A stretch of DNA of 64,000 nucleotides from positions 4,024,506-4,088,505 of the forward strand of contig OX638316.1 of NCBI GenBank assembly GCA_951812525.1, read 5' to 3'. Each line of letters starts with the position of its first letter. Within the stretch, counting starts at the first letter, position 1. The position numbers and the translations under genes are program-made. The notes under the pieces were generated by a model. The model was not told the origin of the DNA. It did not search any database and was given only the letters and a program-made list of their open reading frames with translations. Source of the stretch: an uncultured Poribacteria bacterium (GTDB lineage Bacteria > Poribacteria > WGA-4E > WGA-3G). Below, in pieces: positions 53,519-62,454 of this stretch.

Positions 53519-54391
53519 ATGTCCTATAAAAAATTACTCCTAATCATTTTTATTACAGGTATCGGTGCTGCACTCGTCTACTTTCTTCTCCAGATGGAAC
53601 GATCTGCCATGGAAGTGGAAGCAGGATCACGCCCCGTAGCACTTCCCTATAAGTGGATCGGTAATATTGCAAAATCCAGAATCGCAGAGCCTTCTGGTAT
53701 TGCCTATGACTCGGCACGGCGAAGTCTATTCGTCGTCGACGACTCAGGTAGTATCTATGAAGTTCAATTAGATGGAACAGTCGTTCGATCAAGAATGCTA
53801 AATGAACTTGATATTGAAGGCATTACAGTAAACCCAGAGACAGGTTTTTTGTATGTTGCTGTAGAAGGCGATGAAACAATCTTAGAACTAGATCCGAAGA
53901 CCTTTGCTATTCAGAGAGAATTCAAGATTGAAAGGGATTTTGAAGGCGAACAAATCTTGAAAAAGGGTGGTATGGGGATTGAAGCGATTGCCTTTGTCCC
54001 TGATGCTACGCATCCGGAAGGTGGTACCTTTTGGGTTGGCAACCAATCTTTTAGTCTGAAAAAAAAGGATGAACCTTCAGTGGTGTGTGAAGTGTCTGTG
54101 CCACTCCGCTCCAGCACGACCCGTAAGACATCAGCTACTATTATTCAGGCTTATCGAATGAATTTCATCGATATCTCCGGGTTAGCCTACGATGCACAAG
54201 GCGATGTTCTGGTCTTGATTAGCGATATGAGCAATTTACTGGTTGAACTTAAGCGTGAAGGAACAATCTTGGGTCAGTATCTTTTACCGGGTGATGAACA
54301 GGAAGGCGTTGTGTTAGATGGATTGGGCTACATGTACATCGCGCAAGAGAGTGGAGAAATTATCAAATTAGCGGATCGAAGGCTGCGTTAG
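53519..54391 (+). CDS. SdiA-regulated-type propeller protein (YjiK-like)
   Basis: 290 aa. N-terminal anchor (LLLIIFITGIGAALVYFLL), then a beta-propeller with the typical segments AEPSGIAYDSARRSLFVVDDSGSIYEV, NELDIEGITVNPETGFLYVAVEG and DISGLAYDAQGDVLVLISDMSNLLVEL, ending LDGLGYMYIAQESGEIIKL. The SdiA-regulated family is probably periplasmic, with phytase-like or ligand-binding roles suspected. It is alone on this strand, converging with the 68-aa gene. Confidence 0.75.
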   Translation: MSYKKLLLIIFITGIGAALVYFLLQMERSAMEVEAGSRPVALPYKWIGNIAKSRIAEPSGIAYDSARRSLFVVDDSGSIYEVQLDGTVVRSRMLNELDIEGITVNPETGFLYVAVEGDETILELDPKTFAIQREFKIERDFEGEQILKKGGMGIEAIAFVPDATHPEGGTFWVGNQSFSLKKKDEPSVVCEVSVPLRSSTTRKTSATIIQAYRMNFIDISGLAYDAQGDVLVLISDMSNLLVELKREGTILGQYLLPGDEQEGVVLDGLGYMYIAQESGEIIKLADRRLR

Positions 54392-54433
54392 AACGCTTGC
54401 TCCTATTTCTACCATACGCCTGTTTTCTAATTT

Positions 54434-54640
54434 CTATTCGTCACTATCTTCAAAACGAAGAAGCGCAATGTTCGGCATCAGACCCAAGACAGGTGTGAGG
54501 GACGAATACTGCTCTGCGGCATAGCCGTGGTCGGCTCGCCATAAGACTTGTACATTTCCCTCATTATAGAGAACCCCATAGGCAAGTCTTTCACCTTCAG
54601 TATTTTCCAAGTGGAAATATCTGCGGCGTTTTGCATCCAT
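54434..54640 (-). CDS. Small hypothetical protein, 68 aa
   Basis: Charged cytoplasmic protein (MDAKRRRYFHLENTEGERLAYG...LLRFEDSDE). GGAAGAGAAAG precedes the ATG. It lies downstream of mqnD with the 22-bp palindrome between them. No family recognised. Confidence 0.5.
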   Translation of the reverse strand: MDAKRRRYFHLENTEGERLAYGVLYNEGNVQVLWRADHGYAAEQYSSLTPVLGLMPNIALLRFEDSDE

Positions 54641-54665
54641 ATCTTTCTCTTCCGCGGACGAAAGT

Positions 54666-54687
54666 GGCGAGGTATATATACCTCGCC
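54666..54687. repeat. 22-bp perfect palindrome
   Basis: GGCGAGGTATA followed immediately by TATACCTCGCC. The outer half matches the GGA-loop hairpin family (GGCGAGG/CCTCGCC), but the loop is replaced by alternating TA. Confidence 0.65.
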
Positions 54688-54708
54688 TGACGAATAATAA
54701 GGTAAATA

Positions 54709-55548
54709 CTATTCAAGCGTGACAAAGTCTGCATCTACACGATGTGGGATGATGCCTGCAGCATTACCGCGGTGAAGTAATTCGCGGACGCCAGCTCTAC
54801 CCTTCTCACCATAATCGAGGGTGTAGTCATTCACATACATCCCAACGAATTTATCGGCGAGTGCGGTCTCCATGTCGCGAGCGTATGTCATGGCGTACTC
54901 CAATCCACCCGTCCGATGTTCAAGCGAGTATTGGATACTGCCTTTGAGTAATGCCGTTATTTTCTGAATCTTTTCGGTGCCGAGATCACGACGTATAACA
55001 TTAGCACCGAGCGGTAGTGGCAGTCCCGTTTCCTCGTACCACCACTCCCCTAAATCAATGACTTTGTGAAGTCCTTCACGGGCATAGGTCAATTGCCCCT
55101 CATGAATAATAAGCCCAGCGTCTACTTCCCCGTCATGAACGGCATCTAATATTTTATCAAAAGGACGAGTTTCTGCCTCGAAATTTGGCTGAAAGAGACT
55201 TAATGTAAGATAGGCAGTTGTCATCTTGCCGGGGATAGCGATGCGTTTTCCCTCAAGAGTATCCATGGGTGCTTTGGAAACAACAAGCGGTCCGTAGCGG
55301 TCTCCGATACTCGCTCCGCAAGGCATGAGGGCATAATCTTTGGCGACATAAGCGTAAGCATGCACCGAAATCGCTGTAACTTCAAGCTCGGCAGCGAGTG
55401 CCCGTTGATTCAAGGTCTCAATATCCTCAATAACATGAACGATTTCAAAGGGTCCGGTTGAAATTAACCCTTTTGCCAAGGCATAAAACATAAACGCATC
55501 GTCAGAATCTGGACTGTGCCCGATCCGAATCTTTTCTGTTTGTGACAT
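54709..55548 (-). CDS. mqnD: MqnD-type 1,4-dihydroxy-6-naphthoate synthase
   Basis: Enzyme of the futalosine route to menaquinone, releasing 1,4-dihydroxy-6-naphthoate. It starts MSQTEKIRIGHSPDSDDAFMFYALAKG, with VIEDIETLNQRALAAELEVTAISVHAYAYV and ASIGDRYGPLVV, all typical of the MqnA/MqnD periplasmic-binding-like fold; His in LIIHEGQLTY is in the family active-site region. 279 aa; AAGGAGTG precedes ATG 55548. No other mqn gene is in the window. MqnA is the alternative, but the N-terminus resembles MqnD. Confidence 0.8.
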   Translation of the reverse strand: MSQTEKIRIGHSPDSDDAFMFYALAKGLISTGPFEIVHVIEDIETLNQRALAAELEVTAISVHAYAYVAKDYALMPCGASIGDRYGPLVVSKAPMDTLEGKRIAIPGKMTTAYLTLSLFQPNFEAETRPFDKILDAVHDGEVDAGLIIHEGQLTYAREGLHKVIDLGEWWYEETGLPLPLGANVIRRDLGTEKIQKITALLKGSIQYSLEHRTGGLEYAMTYARDMETALADKFVGMYVNDYTLDYGEKGRAGVRELLHRGNAAGIIPHRVDADFVTLE

Positions 55549-55624
55549 AGCACTCCTTCTCAAGATTTAATCGCAAGTTTTCTTCAAACATTAAAAAGTT
55601 TGCATTGATAAGACAATTCTGGAT

Positions 55625-56065
55625 TTAATAATCCTCACTGTCTTCGTAAAAATCAGTTTCTGGTAGATACTCCTCTTCATTGAGTTCTTCCTCTTCATAC
55701 GCCTCATATTCAGGCAATGTGAGGAGTGCTTCTATCTCGCTGGGGTTCTCAATGCGGAGTTTGCAAATCCAACCGTCGCCTTCTGGAAATCGGTTAAGAA
55801 GATCAATATCATCCTCAAGCGCAGTATTGACTTCATAGACCTCTCCGCTTATAGGAGCGTGAATATAGAAATTTCTGCCATCAGAGGTTTCAAGACGTCC
55901 CATAATTTCGTCTTGCTCAAACTCACCAAGAGATGGTAATTCGATAAAAATAACGTTACTATACATTTCTTGGGCGCGCTCGGTGATTCCGACGCTACAC
56001 TCTTGTGAACCAAGGATCTCAGCCCACTCATGTGTTATTGTATATTTTATTTCAATGTCACTCAT
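55625..56065 (-). CDS. GcvH-like protein lacking the lipoyl lysine
   Basis: 146 aa with the H-protein fold: YTITHEWAEILGSQECSVGITERAQEMYSNVIFIELPSLGE and APISGEVYEVNTALEDDIDLLNRFPEGDGWICKLRI align along GcvH. At the lipoylation site ESVKAASDIYAP of GcvH this protein reads ETSDGRNFYIHAP: Lys is replaced by Asp and no Lys is nearby. It also carries a strongly acidic C-terminal tail of about 30 residues. It therefore cannot be lipoylated as GcvH is, and may be a carrier of another kind. ATG 56065 after GGAGAG; GTG 56068 is less likely. Confidence 0.72.
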   Translation of the reverse strand: MSDIEIKYTITHEWAEILGSQECSVGITERAQEMYSNVIFIELPSLGEFEQDEIMGRLETSDGRNFYIHAPISGEVYEVNTALEDDIDLLNRFPEGDGWICKLRIENPSEIEALLTLPEYEAYEEEELNEEEYLPETDFYEDSEDY

Positions 56066-56113
56066 CACGAATCTCTCCGATAAGTTCAGACTTGAATCCG
56101 AACATAATAGGGG

Positions 56114-56707
56114 CTATTTCGTTACGATTCCAATACCTTGGAGTCGCGACTGGAAAGTTTCAAGAGCATTTTCCCGAATCTGAATCTCAATAATTGGATC
56201 CGGGTTATATTTGATGTCAATTACCTTTCCACCTGATCGTTTGCACAGTGTAACAACAGTGCCAATCTCTGAATAATCAACTTTCAAGTACAAATTTTGA
56301 TAAAAAACCTGCATCTCGATTGTGGCGTTTTTGAGGGATTCCCTTGCACACCGTCCATAAGCGCGAATTAATCCACCCACGCCAAGGTTAATGCCACCAT
56401 AATACCGAACAACAACACAGATCGTATTACACAAGTCGAAAGCGCGAATAGCAGCAAGAATAGGGGGTCCGGCGGAATGCGTTGGTTCTCCTGCGTCCGT
56501 AGCGTATTCGCGTAGGGTTGCGTCCCTACCTATGCTGTAGGCGTAACAGTAGTGCGAAGCACGAGGTTTACGCGCTTGGACATCAGCGAGAAAGTCCTTT
56601 ACTGCTGCCTGTGTATGGACAGCAGATACTTCACCAAAAAATCTCGATTTTTTCACTACATGATGCGCCTCGGCAATTCCGGTTACTGTTCTATATTGGT
56701 CAGACAT
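56114..56707 (-). CDS. YigZ/IMPACT-family protein
   Basis: 197 aa of the UPF0029 family. Characteristic core: KPRASHYCYAYSIGRD, ATDAGEPTHSAGPPILAAI and VVVRYYGGINLGVGGLIRAYGRCARESL, plus the C-terminal ferredoxin-like DUF1949 region (about 130-197). Family members associate with translation or nucleic acids; the exact function is not settled. It is in a same-strand run with the GcvH-like and PorV-like genes, with gaps of 24-50 bases. Confidence 0.85.
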   Translation of the reverse strand: MSDQYRTVTGIAEAHHVVKKSRFFGEVSAVHTQAAVKDFLADVQARKPRASHYCYAYSIGRDATLREYATDAGEPTHSAGPPILAAIRAFDLCNTICVVVRYYGGINLGVGGLIRAYGRCARESLKNATIEMQVFYQNLYLKVDYSEIGTVVTLCKRSGGKVIDIKYNPDPIIEIQIRENALETFQSRLQGIGIVTK

Positions 56708-56731
56708 AGGTCAGCATCGCATCCTCACGTT

Positions 56732-57829
56732 CTAAAAAGCTTGTCCGATTGAAAAGGTGTAAACGGCTTCTCCTTGGGCCACATGAAGTCGGTCGGTTTC
56801 TTCCACTGTAGGTTTAAATTGTGGGGTATATGCCCCGTTTAGGGTTATACTTCCGAATCGAAAACCGAGTCCAAAGGACAACCCCTCTGCCTTCCAGAGC
56901 CGCTCATCCATTTCAAACGCGGCATCCTGGAGCACAAAAACTGACCCATACCGTTTTTCTGTGTGTCTGAGATATCCAATTCTACCACCAATCCGATTTC
57001 GATACCATACTTCAGCTCCAACGTTTGCCCGCACTCCATTTTGGAAGGGTGGATGTGCATCTAAACCGATACGCAACGTAAGGTCTGATACCTCGCGTTG
57101 ATAGGCAATACCAGCAACATAGGTGGATTCTATTCTATCTGGAATTGAAACATTAGAAAAGGAAAGTCCATTACTTAAGTTTCGCGCCGCAATACCGATC
57201 TGAACCCCGTTACCAAATCGCTGAATAATGCCAACATTATAGGCATAGCCGTGTCCAAAGTGTTCTTTAGCATCCGTATCCGTGACTTTTGAACGGAGCC
57301 ATCTAGCATCAAACCCGATAACGGTGTTGTGCTGGAGAGTTATCCCATAGCCGAAACCGACGGCGAGATTATTTTCGGGGAAACTATTTACCGCTTTTCC
57401 GAGGTAGTCTACGCGGCGAAAGGAGCCTTCCTGTCCAAAAGCGATTGCCAATCCAAATGTGCCAAATTTACCTATTGGAAACGCCCAATTCAATATTTCA
57501 ATGCCAGATGCCTGCTGTTCAAACCGACTATAGTCTTCGTAATTTGTATCGAGATTCGGCTTGGAGAGGAAAGCAACAGTCCGTGGCAATCGGATTGTGT
57601 GAACAACAAATCTGTTTCCACCAGCTGCGCCGATACCGGCGGGGTTGCTACCAAGGGCATCTGCTCCACGGGTCACCCCAACAAAACTACCTCCCATCCC
57701 GTGATACTCGGCACCTATTAGTTGTTTGAGAAACCCGTCTGCGGATGCTGTTGTGTTTACTGCCGACGCATTACCACTCCACACCAAAAAACAGAATACC
57801 AGGAGAATCGAATTGTAAACGTACTTCAT
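56732..57829 (-). CDS. PorV/UPF0164-like outer-membrane beta-barrel
   Basis: 365 aa with a signal peptide (cleavage near NASAV). It begins FLKQLIGAEYHGMGGSFVGVTRGADALGSNPAGIG, the family hallmark (GARxxGMGxAFxAxADDAxAxxxNPAGLA). Strands alternate throughout and the chain ends in an aromatic residue (VYTFSIGQAF). Such proteins (PorV, PorQ) belong to type IX secretion or FadL-like barrels. Two secreted proteases in the window carry sorting-like C-termini, which gives it a possible job. GTGAGGTAAA precedes the ATG. Confidence 0.75.
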   Translation of the reverse strand: MKYVYNSILLVFCFLVWSGNASAVNTTASADGFLKQLIGAEYHGMGGSFVGVTRGADALGSNPAGIGAAGGNRFVVHTIRLPRTVAFLSKPNLDTNYEDYSRFEQQASGIEILNWAFPIGKFGTFGLAIAFGQEGSFRRVDYLGKAVNSFPENNLAVGFGYGITLQHNTVIGFDARWLRSKVTDTDAKEHFGHGYAYNVGIIQRFGNGVQIGIAARNLSNGLSFSNVSIPDRIESTYVAGIAYQREVSDLTLRIGLDAHPPFQNGVRANVGAEVWYRNRIGGRIGYLRHTEKRYGSVFVLQDAAFEMDERLWKAEGLSFGLGFRFGSITLNGAYTPQFKPTVEETDRLHVAQGEAVYTFSIGQAF

Positions 57830-57893
57830 TTTACCTCACACAAAACATCACTTTGTAAAAATATGGGAGTTGGAAATAGGAATGCATACCGTA

Positions 57894-58307
57894 TCAAGCA
57901 GAACAGAGGGTTACCTGTGCTACAGCATAGTCATTTGTATGGGACATAGAGACGAATATCGAGCTGATATTACATTTATTGGCGTAACGCCTAACTTCAC
58001 CGTGTAAGACGAGTTCAGGTTTTCCGACAGCATTTGGCTGAACTTCCACGTCCTGCCAGCGCATACCTGTGATTAATCCTGTGCCGAGGGCTTTGAGTGC
58101 TGCTTCTTTAGCGGCAAAACGGGCAGCGAGCCGCCAATATCGCGCCGGAGCATCCCCGCAATACGCGAGCTCCTGTTGTGTGTAGACCCGCTGTTCAAAA
58201 CGCGCACCCCATCGACGGGATGCCTCTCGAATCCGTTCAACTTCAACAATATCAATACCGATTCCCTGAATTTTTTGGTGGAGCATTGATTTATCTATAA
58301 AGGGCAT
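57894..58307 (-). CDS. acpS: Holo-[acyl-carrier-protein] synthase
   Basis: 137 aa; transfers phosphopantetheine from CoA to acyl carrier protein. The hallmark motifs are GIGIDIVEVERI and RLAARFAAKEAALKALGTGL, followed by MSHTNDYAVAQVTL. It overlaps the end of folP by 17 bases if the first ATG (58307) is used; ATG 58286 (residue 8) would avoid this. Translation is likely coupled to folP. Confidence 0.92.
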   Translation of the reverse strand: MPFIDKSMLHQKIQGIGIDIVEVERIREASRRWGARFEQRVYTQQELAYCGDAPARYWRLAARFAAKEAALKALGTGLITGMRWQDVEVQPNAVGKPELVLHGEVRRYANKCNISSIFVSMSHTNDYAVAQVTLCSA

Positions 58308-59115
58308 CCGTCATCTGTGCAGCACGGACATTTGCCTTGACATCATGAACACGCACAATATCCGCGCCGTGCGCAATCGCCCAACACACTGTAGCAGCGG
58401 TGCCTTCAACACGCTCCGTTACAGGTACCTCTAAAACATTTCCGATAAATGATTTACGAGAAGTCCCCACGAGCAGAGGTTTGTCCAGCTCTCGAAATTC
58501 CGAAAGACGTTTCAAGATCTCAAGGTTATGTTTCGTGGTTTTACCAAATCCGATGCCGGGGTCAACGATAATACGTTCAGCAGCGATACCTCGTGCTTCA
58601 GCATTCTGCGCCTTTTCCTTGAGCCACGAGCAGACCTCGTTAACGACATCGCCGTATTGTGGTGCCTTCTGCATCGTCCGCGGTGTCCCCCGCATGTGCA
58701 TCAGAACAACTCCAGCTTCCATCTCAGCAACAACCCGTGCCATTGCTGGATCGCCACACAGTGCTGTGATGTCATTAACAATATGTGCGCCAGCTTCCAG
58801 TGCGTGGTGTGCCACCTCTGGTTTGGATGTATCAACAGAAATAAGAACATCAACGGCATTAGAAAGCGCACGAACAACCGGAACCACCCGTTCGAGTTCC
58901 TCATCGATCGAGACAGGCGACGCTCCAGGACGTGAAGACTCGCCACCGATATCGATGAGCGTAGCACCTTCAGCAACCATCATTTCAGCGTGCATGAGTG
59001 CCTGTTGGACATCCAGATAGCGTCCACCATCAGAAAAGGAATCTGGCGTAACGTTCAAGATGCCCATCACATGTGTTTGTATGCCTAAAGTAAGTGTTTT
59101 CCCGCGACAATTCAT
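58291..59115 (-). CDS. folP: Dihydropteroate synthase
   Basis: 274-aa TIM-barrel enzyme of folate synthesis joining para-aminobenzoate to the pterin. Signatures: GILNVTPDSFSDGG, LIDIGGESSRPGA, VDPGIGFGKTTKHN, GTSRKSFIG and the final VRVHDVKA. Its ATG overlaps the ftsH stop by four bases (ATGA), so the two are translationally coupled. acpS follows with an overlap. The folP-after-ftsH order is common in bacteria. Confidence 0.94.
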   Translation of the reverse strand: MNCRGKTLTLGIQTHVMGILNVTPDSFSDGGRYLDVQQALMHAEMMVAEGATLIDIGGESSRPGASPVSIDEELERVVPVVRALSNAVDVLISVDTSKPEVAHHALEAGAHIVNDITALCGDPAMARVVAEMEAGVVLMHMRGTPRTMQKAPQYGDVVNEVCSWLKEKAQNAEARGIAAERIIVDPGIGFGKTTKHNLEILKRLSEFRELDKPLLVGTSRKSFIGNVLEVPVTERVEGTAATVCWAIAHGADIVRVHDVKANVRAAQMTDALYR

Positions 59116-61028
59116 ACGATATGTTTTGCGGGCAGTTGGGGTCGGGGTCCGAGGATTTCGTCAATCTCTTCGGTAACAAGGGTTTCGCGTTCTAACAATG
59201 CGTCCGCCAGCAATTTCAAACCATCTAAGTTGGTTTCCAAAATACCGCGTGCCTTTTTATAGCACTGCATGACGATATCGTGGACGGCCTGATCGATTTC
59301 AATGGCAGTTTTTTCGCTATAGTCCTGATGCACAGCCAATTCTTTGCCGAGGAAGACCTGTTCGTCCCGTCTCCCAAAGGTGAGGGGTCCCATGTGGCTC
59401 ATGCCCCACTGGGTAACCATTCGGCGTGCAAGGCTTGTAGCCTGCTCAAAGTCGTTTTGTGCGCCCGTTGTTTGCTCGCCAAATATGATTTCCTCAGCGA
59501 CACGACCGCCGAGTGCGAAAATAATGTGAGCAAGTAACCGATCTTTGCTCATATTATGGCGTTCTTCAAGCGGAAGTTTCGCTGTGACACCGAGTGCTCT
59601 ACCGCGTGGGACAATTGTACACTTGTAATTAGGATCGCTTTCCGGCACAAAGTGTAACATCAGGGCATGTCCTGCTTCGTGATAGGCGGTAACACGCCTT
59701 TCTTCATCGCTAATAACGAGGCTTCGTCGTTCGGGTCCCATCAGAACTCGGTCTTTTGCCTCGTCAAAGCAGAGCATGTCAATATTTTCTTTGTTGGTCC
59801 TTGCGGCAAGAAGTGCGGCTTCGTTTGCCATATTCTCAAGATCAGCACCGGAGAACCCCGGGGTTGCCTTTGCCAAGATTCCTAAATTGACATCTTCAGC
59901 AAGTTTATAAGGCTCCTTTGTATGGACCACGAGTATCGCTTCTCTTCCGCGCACATCAGGCAGATCGACGACGATTTGCCGATCAAATCTGCCGGGACGG
60001 AGAAGTGCTGGGTCGAGGACATCCGGACGGTTTGTTGCAGCAATAAGAATTACACCTTCAGAGGCATCAAACCCTTGCATTTCAACGAGGAGTTGGTTTA
60101 GCGTCTGCTCACGTTCATCGTGTCCGCCGCCGATACCCGCACCGCGGTGTCTACCCACAGCATCCAATTCATCAATAAAGATAATACAGGGAGCGTTTTT
60201 CTTTCCAGTTTCAAAGAGATCGCGGACACGAGATGCGCCTACACCGACAAACATTTCGACGAAATCAGAACCGCTAATGCTATAAAATGGAACATCTGCT
60301 TCACCAGCGACAGCTTGGGCAAGCATTGTTTTACCAGTGCCTGGAGGTCCCATCAGTAGGACACCTTTAGGGATCCTACCACCGAGCCGTTCAAACTTTT
60401 TTGGTGCTTTGAGGAACTCGATAACTTCCTCAAGTGCCTCTTTGGCTTCATCAACACCAGCAACATCTTCAAATGTTATATTGTTTTGATTTTCGGAATG
60501 GAGACGTGCACGGCTTTTACCAAAAGAGAGGGCTCGATTCCCACTTCCCTGCATTTGACGCGAGAGGAAGATCATCAGTCCTAAAAAGATGAGAAGCGGG
60601 ACGACAGTTGTCCCGAAAATGAGTAGTCCTTGCGGAAATTTAGATGGTGGTTTGACGTTATAGTCAATACCTGTTTCATCGAGTTTTGCCTGAATGTCGT
60701 AGTCATCGATTGTATCGCGGCTTGCTCTAAATTCGCCTTCCCATTTGGGAGGAAGATGGGTTTCCTGCTCCTGAGGGGGTACACTTTTCAAGATTTCAGA
60801 GCGTATTTGGTTCAGACTTTCTGCGTGAAACCGTCCCTCAACCCATTCCTCATCTAAAACCAGATACCCATCAAACAGGTCTGGTCCAAGCTTTATGTAT
60901 TGGTGAAAATCAGAGGTTGCCAGTTGATAAACCGGGTCTCTGCGGTTGAATAACTGATAGATGCCGAAGACAACAATTCCGGCAATAATCATCCACCAAA
61001 TCACCATGCTTCTTGTATTTTTATTCAC
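59112..61028 (-). CDS. ftsH: ATP-dependent zinc metalloprotease FtsH
   Basis: Membrane-anchored AAA protease (quality control of membrane proteins). Two N-terminal membrane helices (about 10-28 and 138-157) flank a small periplasmic domain; Walker A GPPGTGKT is near 229, [15 protein letters not shown] near 285, the second region of homology [11 protein letters not shown] near 347, and zinc site HEAGH near 452. 638 aa from GTG 61028, nine bases after GAGAGG; the ORF also allows TTG 61034. First in the ftsH-folP-acpS unit behind the promoter at 61214-61243. Confidence 0.95.
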   Translation of the reverse strand: MNKNTRSMVIWWMIIAGIVVFGIYQLFNRRDPVYQLATSDFHQYIKLGPDLFDGYLVLDEEWVEGRFHAESLNQIRSEILKSVPPQEQETHLPPKWEGEFRASRDTIDDYDIQAKLDETGIDYNVKPPSKFPQGLLIFGTTVVPLLIFLGLMIFLSRQMQGSGNRALSFGKSRARLHSENQNNITFEDVAGVDEAKEALEEVIEFLKAPKKFERLGGRIPKGVLLMGPPGTGKTMLAQAVAGEADVPFYSISGSDFVEMFVGVGASRVRDLFETGKKNAPCIIFIDELDAVGRHRGAGIGGGHDEREQTLNQLLVEMQGFDASEGVILIAATNRPDVLDPALLRPGRFDRQIVVDLPDVRGREAILVVHTKEPYKLAEDVNLGILAKATPGFSGADLENMANEAALLAARTNKENIDMLCFDEAKDRVLMGPERRSLVISDEERRVTAYHEAGHALMLHFVPESDPNYKCTIVPRGRALGVTAKLPLEERHNMSKDRLLAHIIFALGGRVAEEIIFGEQTTGAQNDFEQATSLARRMVTQWGMSHMGPLTFGRRDEQVFLGKELAVHQDYSEKTAIEIDQAVHDIVMQCYKKARGILETNLDGLKLLADALLERETLVTEEIDEILGPRPQLPAKHIV

Positions 61029-61034
61029 AACCAA

Positions 61035-61442
61035 TTGCCTCTCTATAAAATCTTATTTAGCCAAAAATGGATTTTAAAATCTGCGCGTTAAAACCTGTTT
61101 AAAAGTATAACAAATTTTTTTCCAAATTTCAACCGAATTCAAAAAAATCGGCTAATTCATAAATCATACATCCACCATTATGTAATTTTAACTGGATCAA
61201 TAATCCTTTTTAGAGTATACTTTTATAATGAAGCAATTGTAAATAACGAAGCAATTGTAAAATAGATGCAACAGAGTTTTTAATCGCCATTAAAATAGAC
61301 ACTTACAGTAAACATCGACAGTATAAAATAATACAAATTTAAATCTATTGAATCCTGAAAAAAAGAGGGATAGAAAATGAAGGATACGGATCCCATCTTA
61401 AAGAAGTCCGATCCTACGAGTTATCCTATAAAGGAGGAACTC
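61035..61442. other. Intergenic region between ftsH and the CBM9-like gene
   Basis: AT-rich, no gene. It holds the ftsH promoter, two direct copies of GAAGCAATTGTAAA (61230-61243 and 61248-61261, period 18 bases) and no clear plus-strand promoter. Confidence 0.6.
61214..61243 (-). promoter_or_regulatory. Probable ftsH promoter
   Basis: Minus strand TTTACA (61243-61238), 18-base spacer, TATACT (61219-61214). The -35 hexamer lies in one of two direct repeats, so a second -35 exists 18 bases upstream. Confidence 0.5.
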
Positions 61443-62153
61443 ATGAACCTTAACAGATATGTATTTGTAACAATGAGCCTTCTACTAACCGTCGTGCATT
61501 ATGCATTAGGGCATGTTACGGGATCAAATCTTCAAAATTTTCAATATAACGCAGATCTCGTTGCAGTCGCTCCTATCGTAGATGGTTATCTCGATGATCC
61601 AGTTTGGGAAAAAGTGATCCCTGGAAAAATGGATCAAGATTTAATCAATGGGAAACACGTGCCTGAATCCCCTGATTTCAGCGGTTCGTTCGCAGCGGTT
61701 TGGCGTAACGGATTCCTTTATGTAGCGATTAAAATAACAGACGATCAACTCGAAACGCGTCAAGCAAAATTGCTGCGTGAAGACCACATCATTCTCTACA
61801 TAGACCCACACCACTCTGGACGCATGGAAGACATTTACCGTTACGAAATTCCGATTCATAAGGAGATGGATACTTTAAAATATCCACTGACACGAGTGGC
61901 ATGGGGAAATGATGGACAGACGTGCGAGTTAAGTTTCCGACTTGACAATCTCGCGAGAAAAGGGAATAGTATCGGATTCTGGATCGCTTACCATGATGTT
62001 GATAGTGGACACTTGCAAAATAAAATCGGTTGGGTTCCAGAAGGTTACACGGAGGAAAATGATTATCTCCCCGATCTCATTTTCACAGCAAAAATTGAGC
62101 CGAGTAGACAACAAAAATTGATTCAGTGGGGACACATCAAAGGTCTCTATTAA
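61443..62153 (+). CDS. Secreted CBM9/DOMON-like protein
   Basis: 236 aa. AAGGAGGA at 61431-61438 sets the ATG at 61443 (an ORF from 61377 lacks a ribosome site), giving a signal peptide (LLLTVVHYALGH). The domain starts VAPIVDGYLDDPVWEKVIPG, the hallmark of CBM9-like carbohydrate-binding folds, with WRNGFLYVAIKITDDQL and a GWVPEGYTEEND region. It probably binds a sugar or ligand outside the cytoplasm. No catalytic domain is attached. Confidence 0.75.
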   Translation: MNLNRYVFVTMSLLLTVVHYALGHVTGSNLQNFQYNADLVAVAPIVDGYLDDPVWEKVIPGKMDQDLINGKHVPESPDFSGSFAAVWRNGFLYVAIKITDDQLETRQAKLLREDHIILYIDPHHSGRMEDIYRYEIPIHKEMDTLKYPLTRVAWGNDGQTCELSFRLDNLARKGNSIGFWIAYHDVDSGHLQNKIGWVPEGYTEENDYLPDLIFTAKIEPSRQQKLIQWGHIKGLY

Positions 62154-62230
62154 TGTATTGCTGTAGGATGGGGAGAACACCTCACCCTACGCTCAAGTAG
62201 CGCGACGAAATAGATAGCATCGGAGAATTT

Positions 62231-62413
62231 GTGTATTATATCGGAAAGACTTTGGAACTGATGGGGATAGCTTGCTTAGGCGCGGGACTCTACTTAGGTT
62301 GCCTTAATCCCTTCGATTACAGTGAATCCAAAGCAATGGGCGTTGAAATGGGCTTCCTGACACTAGGTGTTTTGATTTTCTTTGTCGGAAGACTCATTGA
62401 GAAACGTCAATAG
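62231..62413 (+). CDS. Small membrane protein, 60 aa
   Basis: Start GTG 62231 with GGAG six bases upstream. Two hydrophobic helices (about 6-26 and 36-54) with a short charged loop NPFDYSESKAMG and tail GRLIEKRQ. No family recognised. It lies between the CBM9-like gene and the convergent GH43-like gene. Confidence 0.55.
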   Translation: MYYIGKTLELMGIACLGAGLYLGCLNPFDYSESKAMGVEMGFLTLGVLIFFVGRLIEKRQ

Positions 62414-62454
62414 GGTTGCAGGTTGCGCAGACGCGTTGAATCTCTGACCTGTCC

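Noticed and set aside
58400-59020. 206-residue plus-strand ORF opposite folP
   Set aside because: Antisense shadow, Ser/Thr/Arg-rich translation typical of the opposite strand of a real gene.
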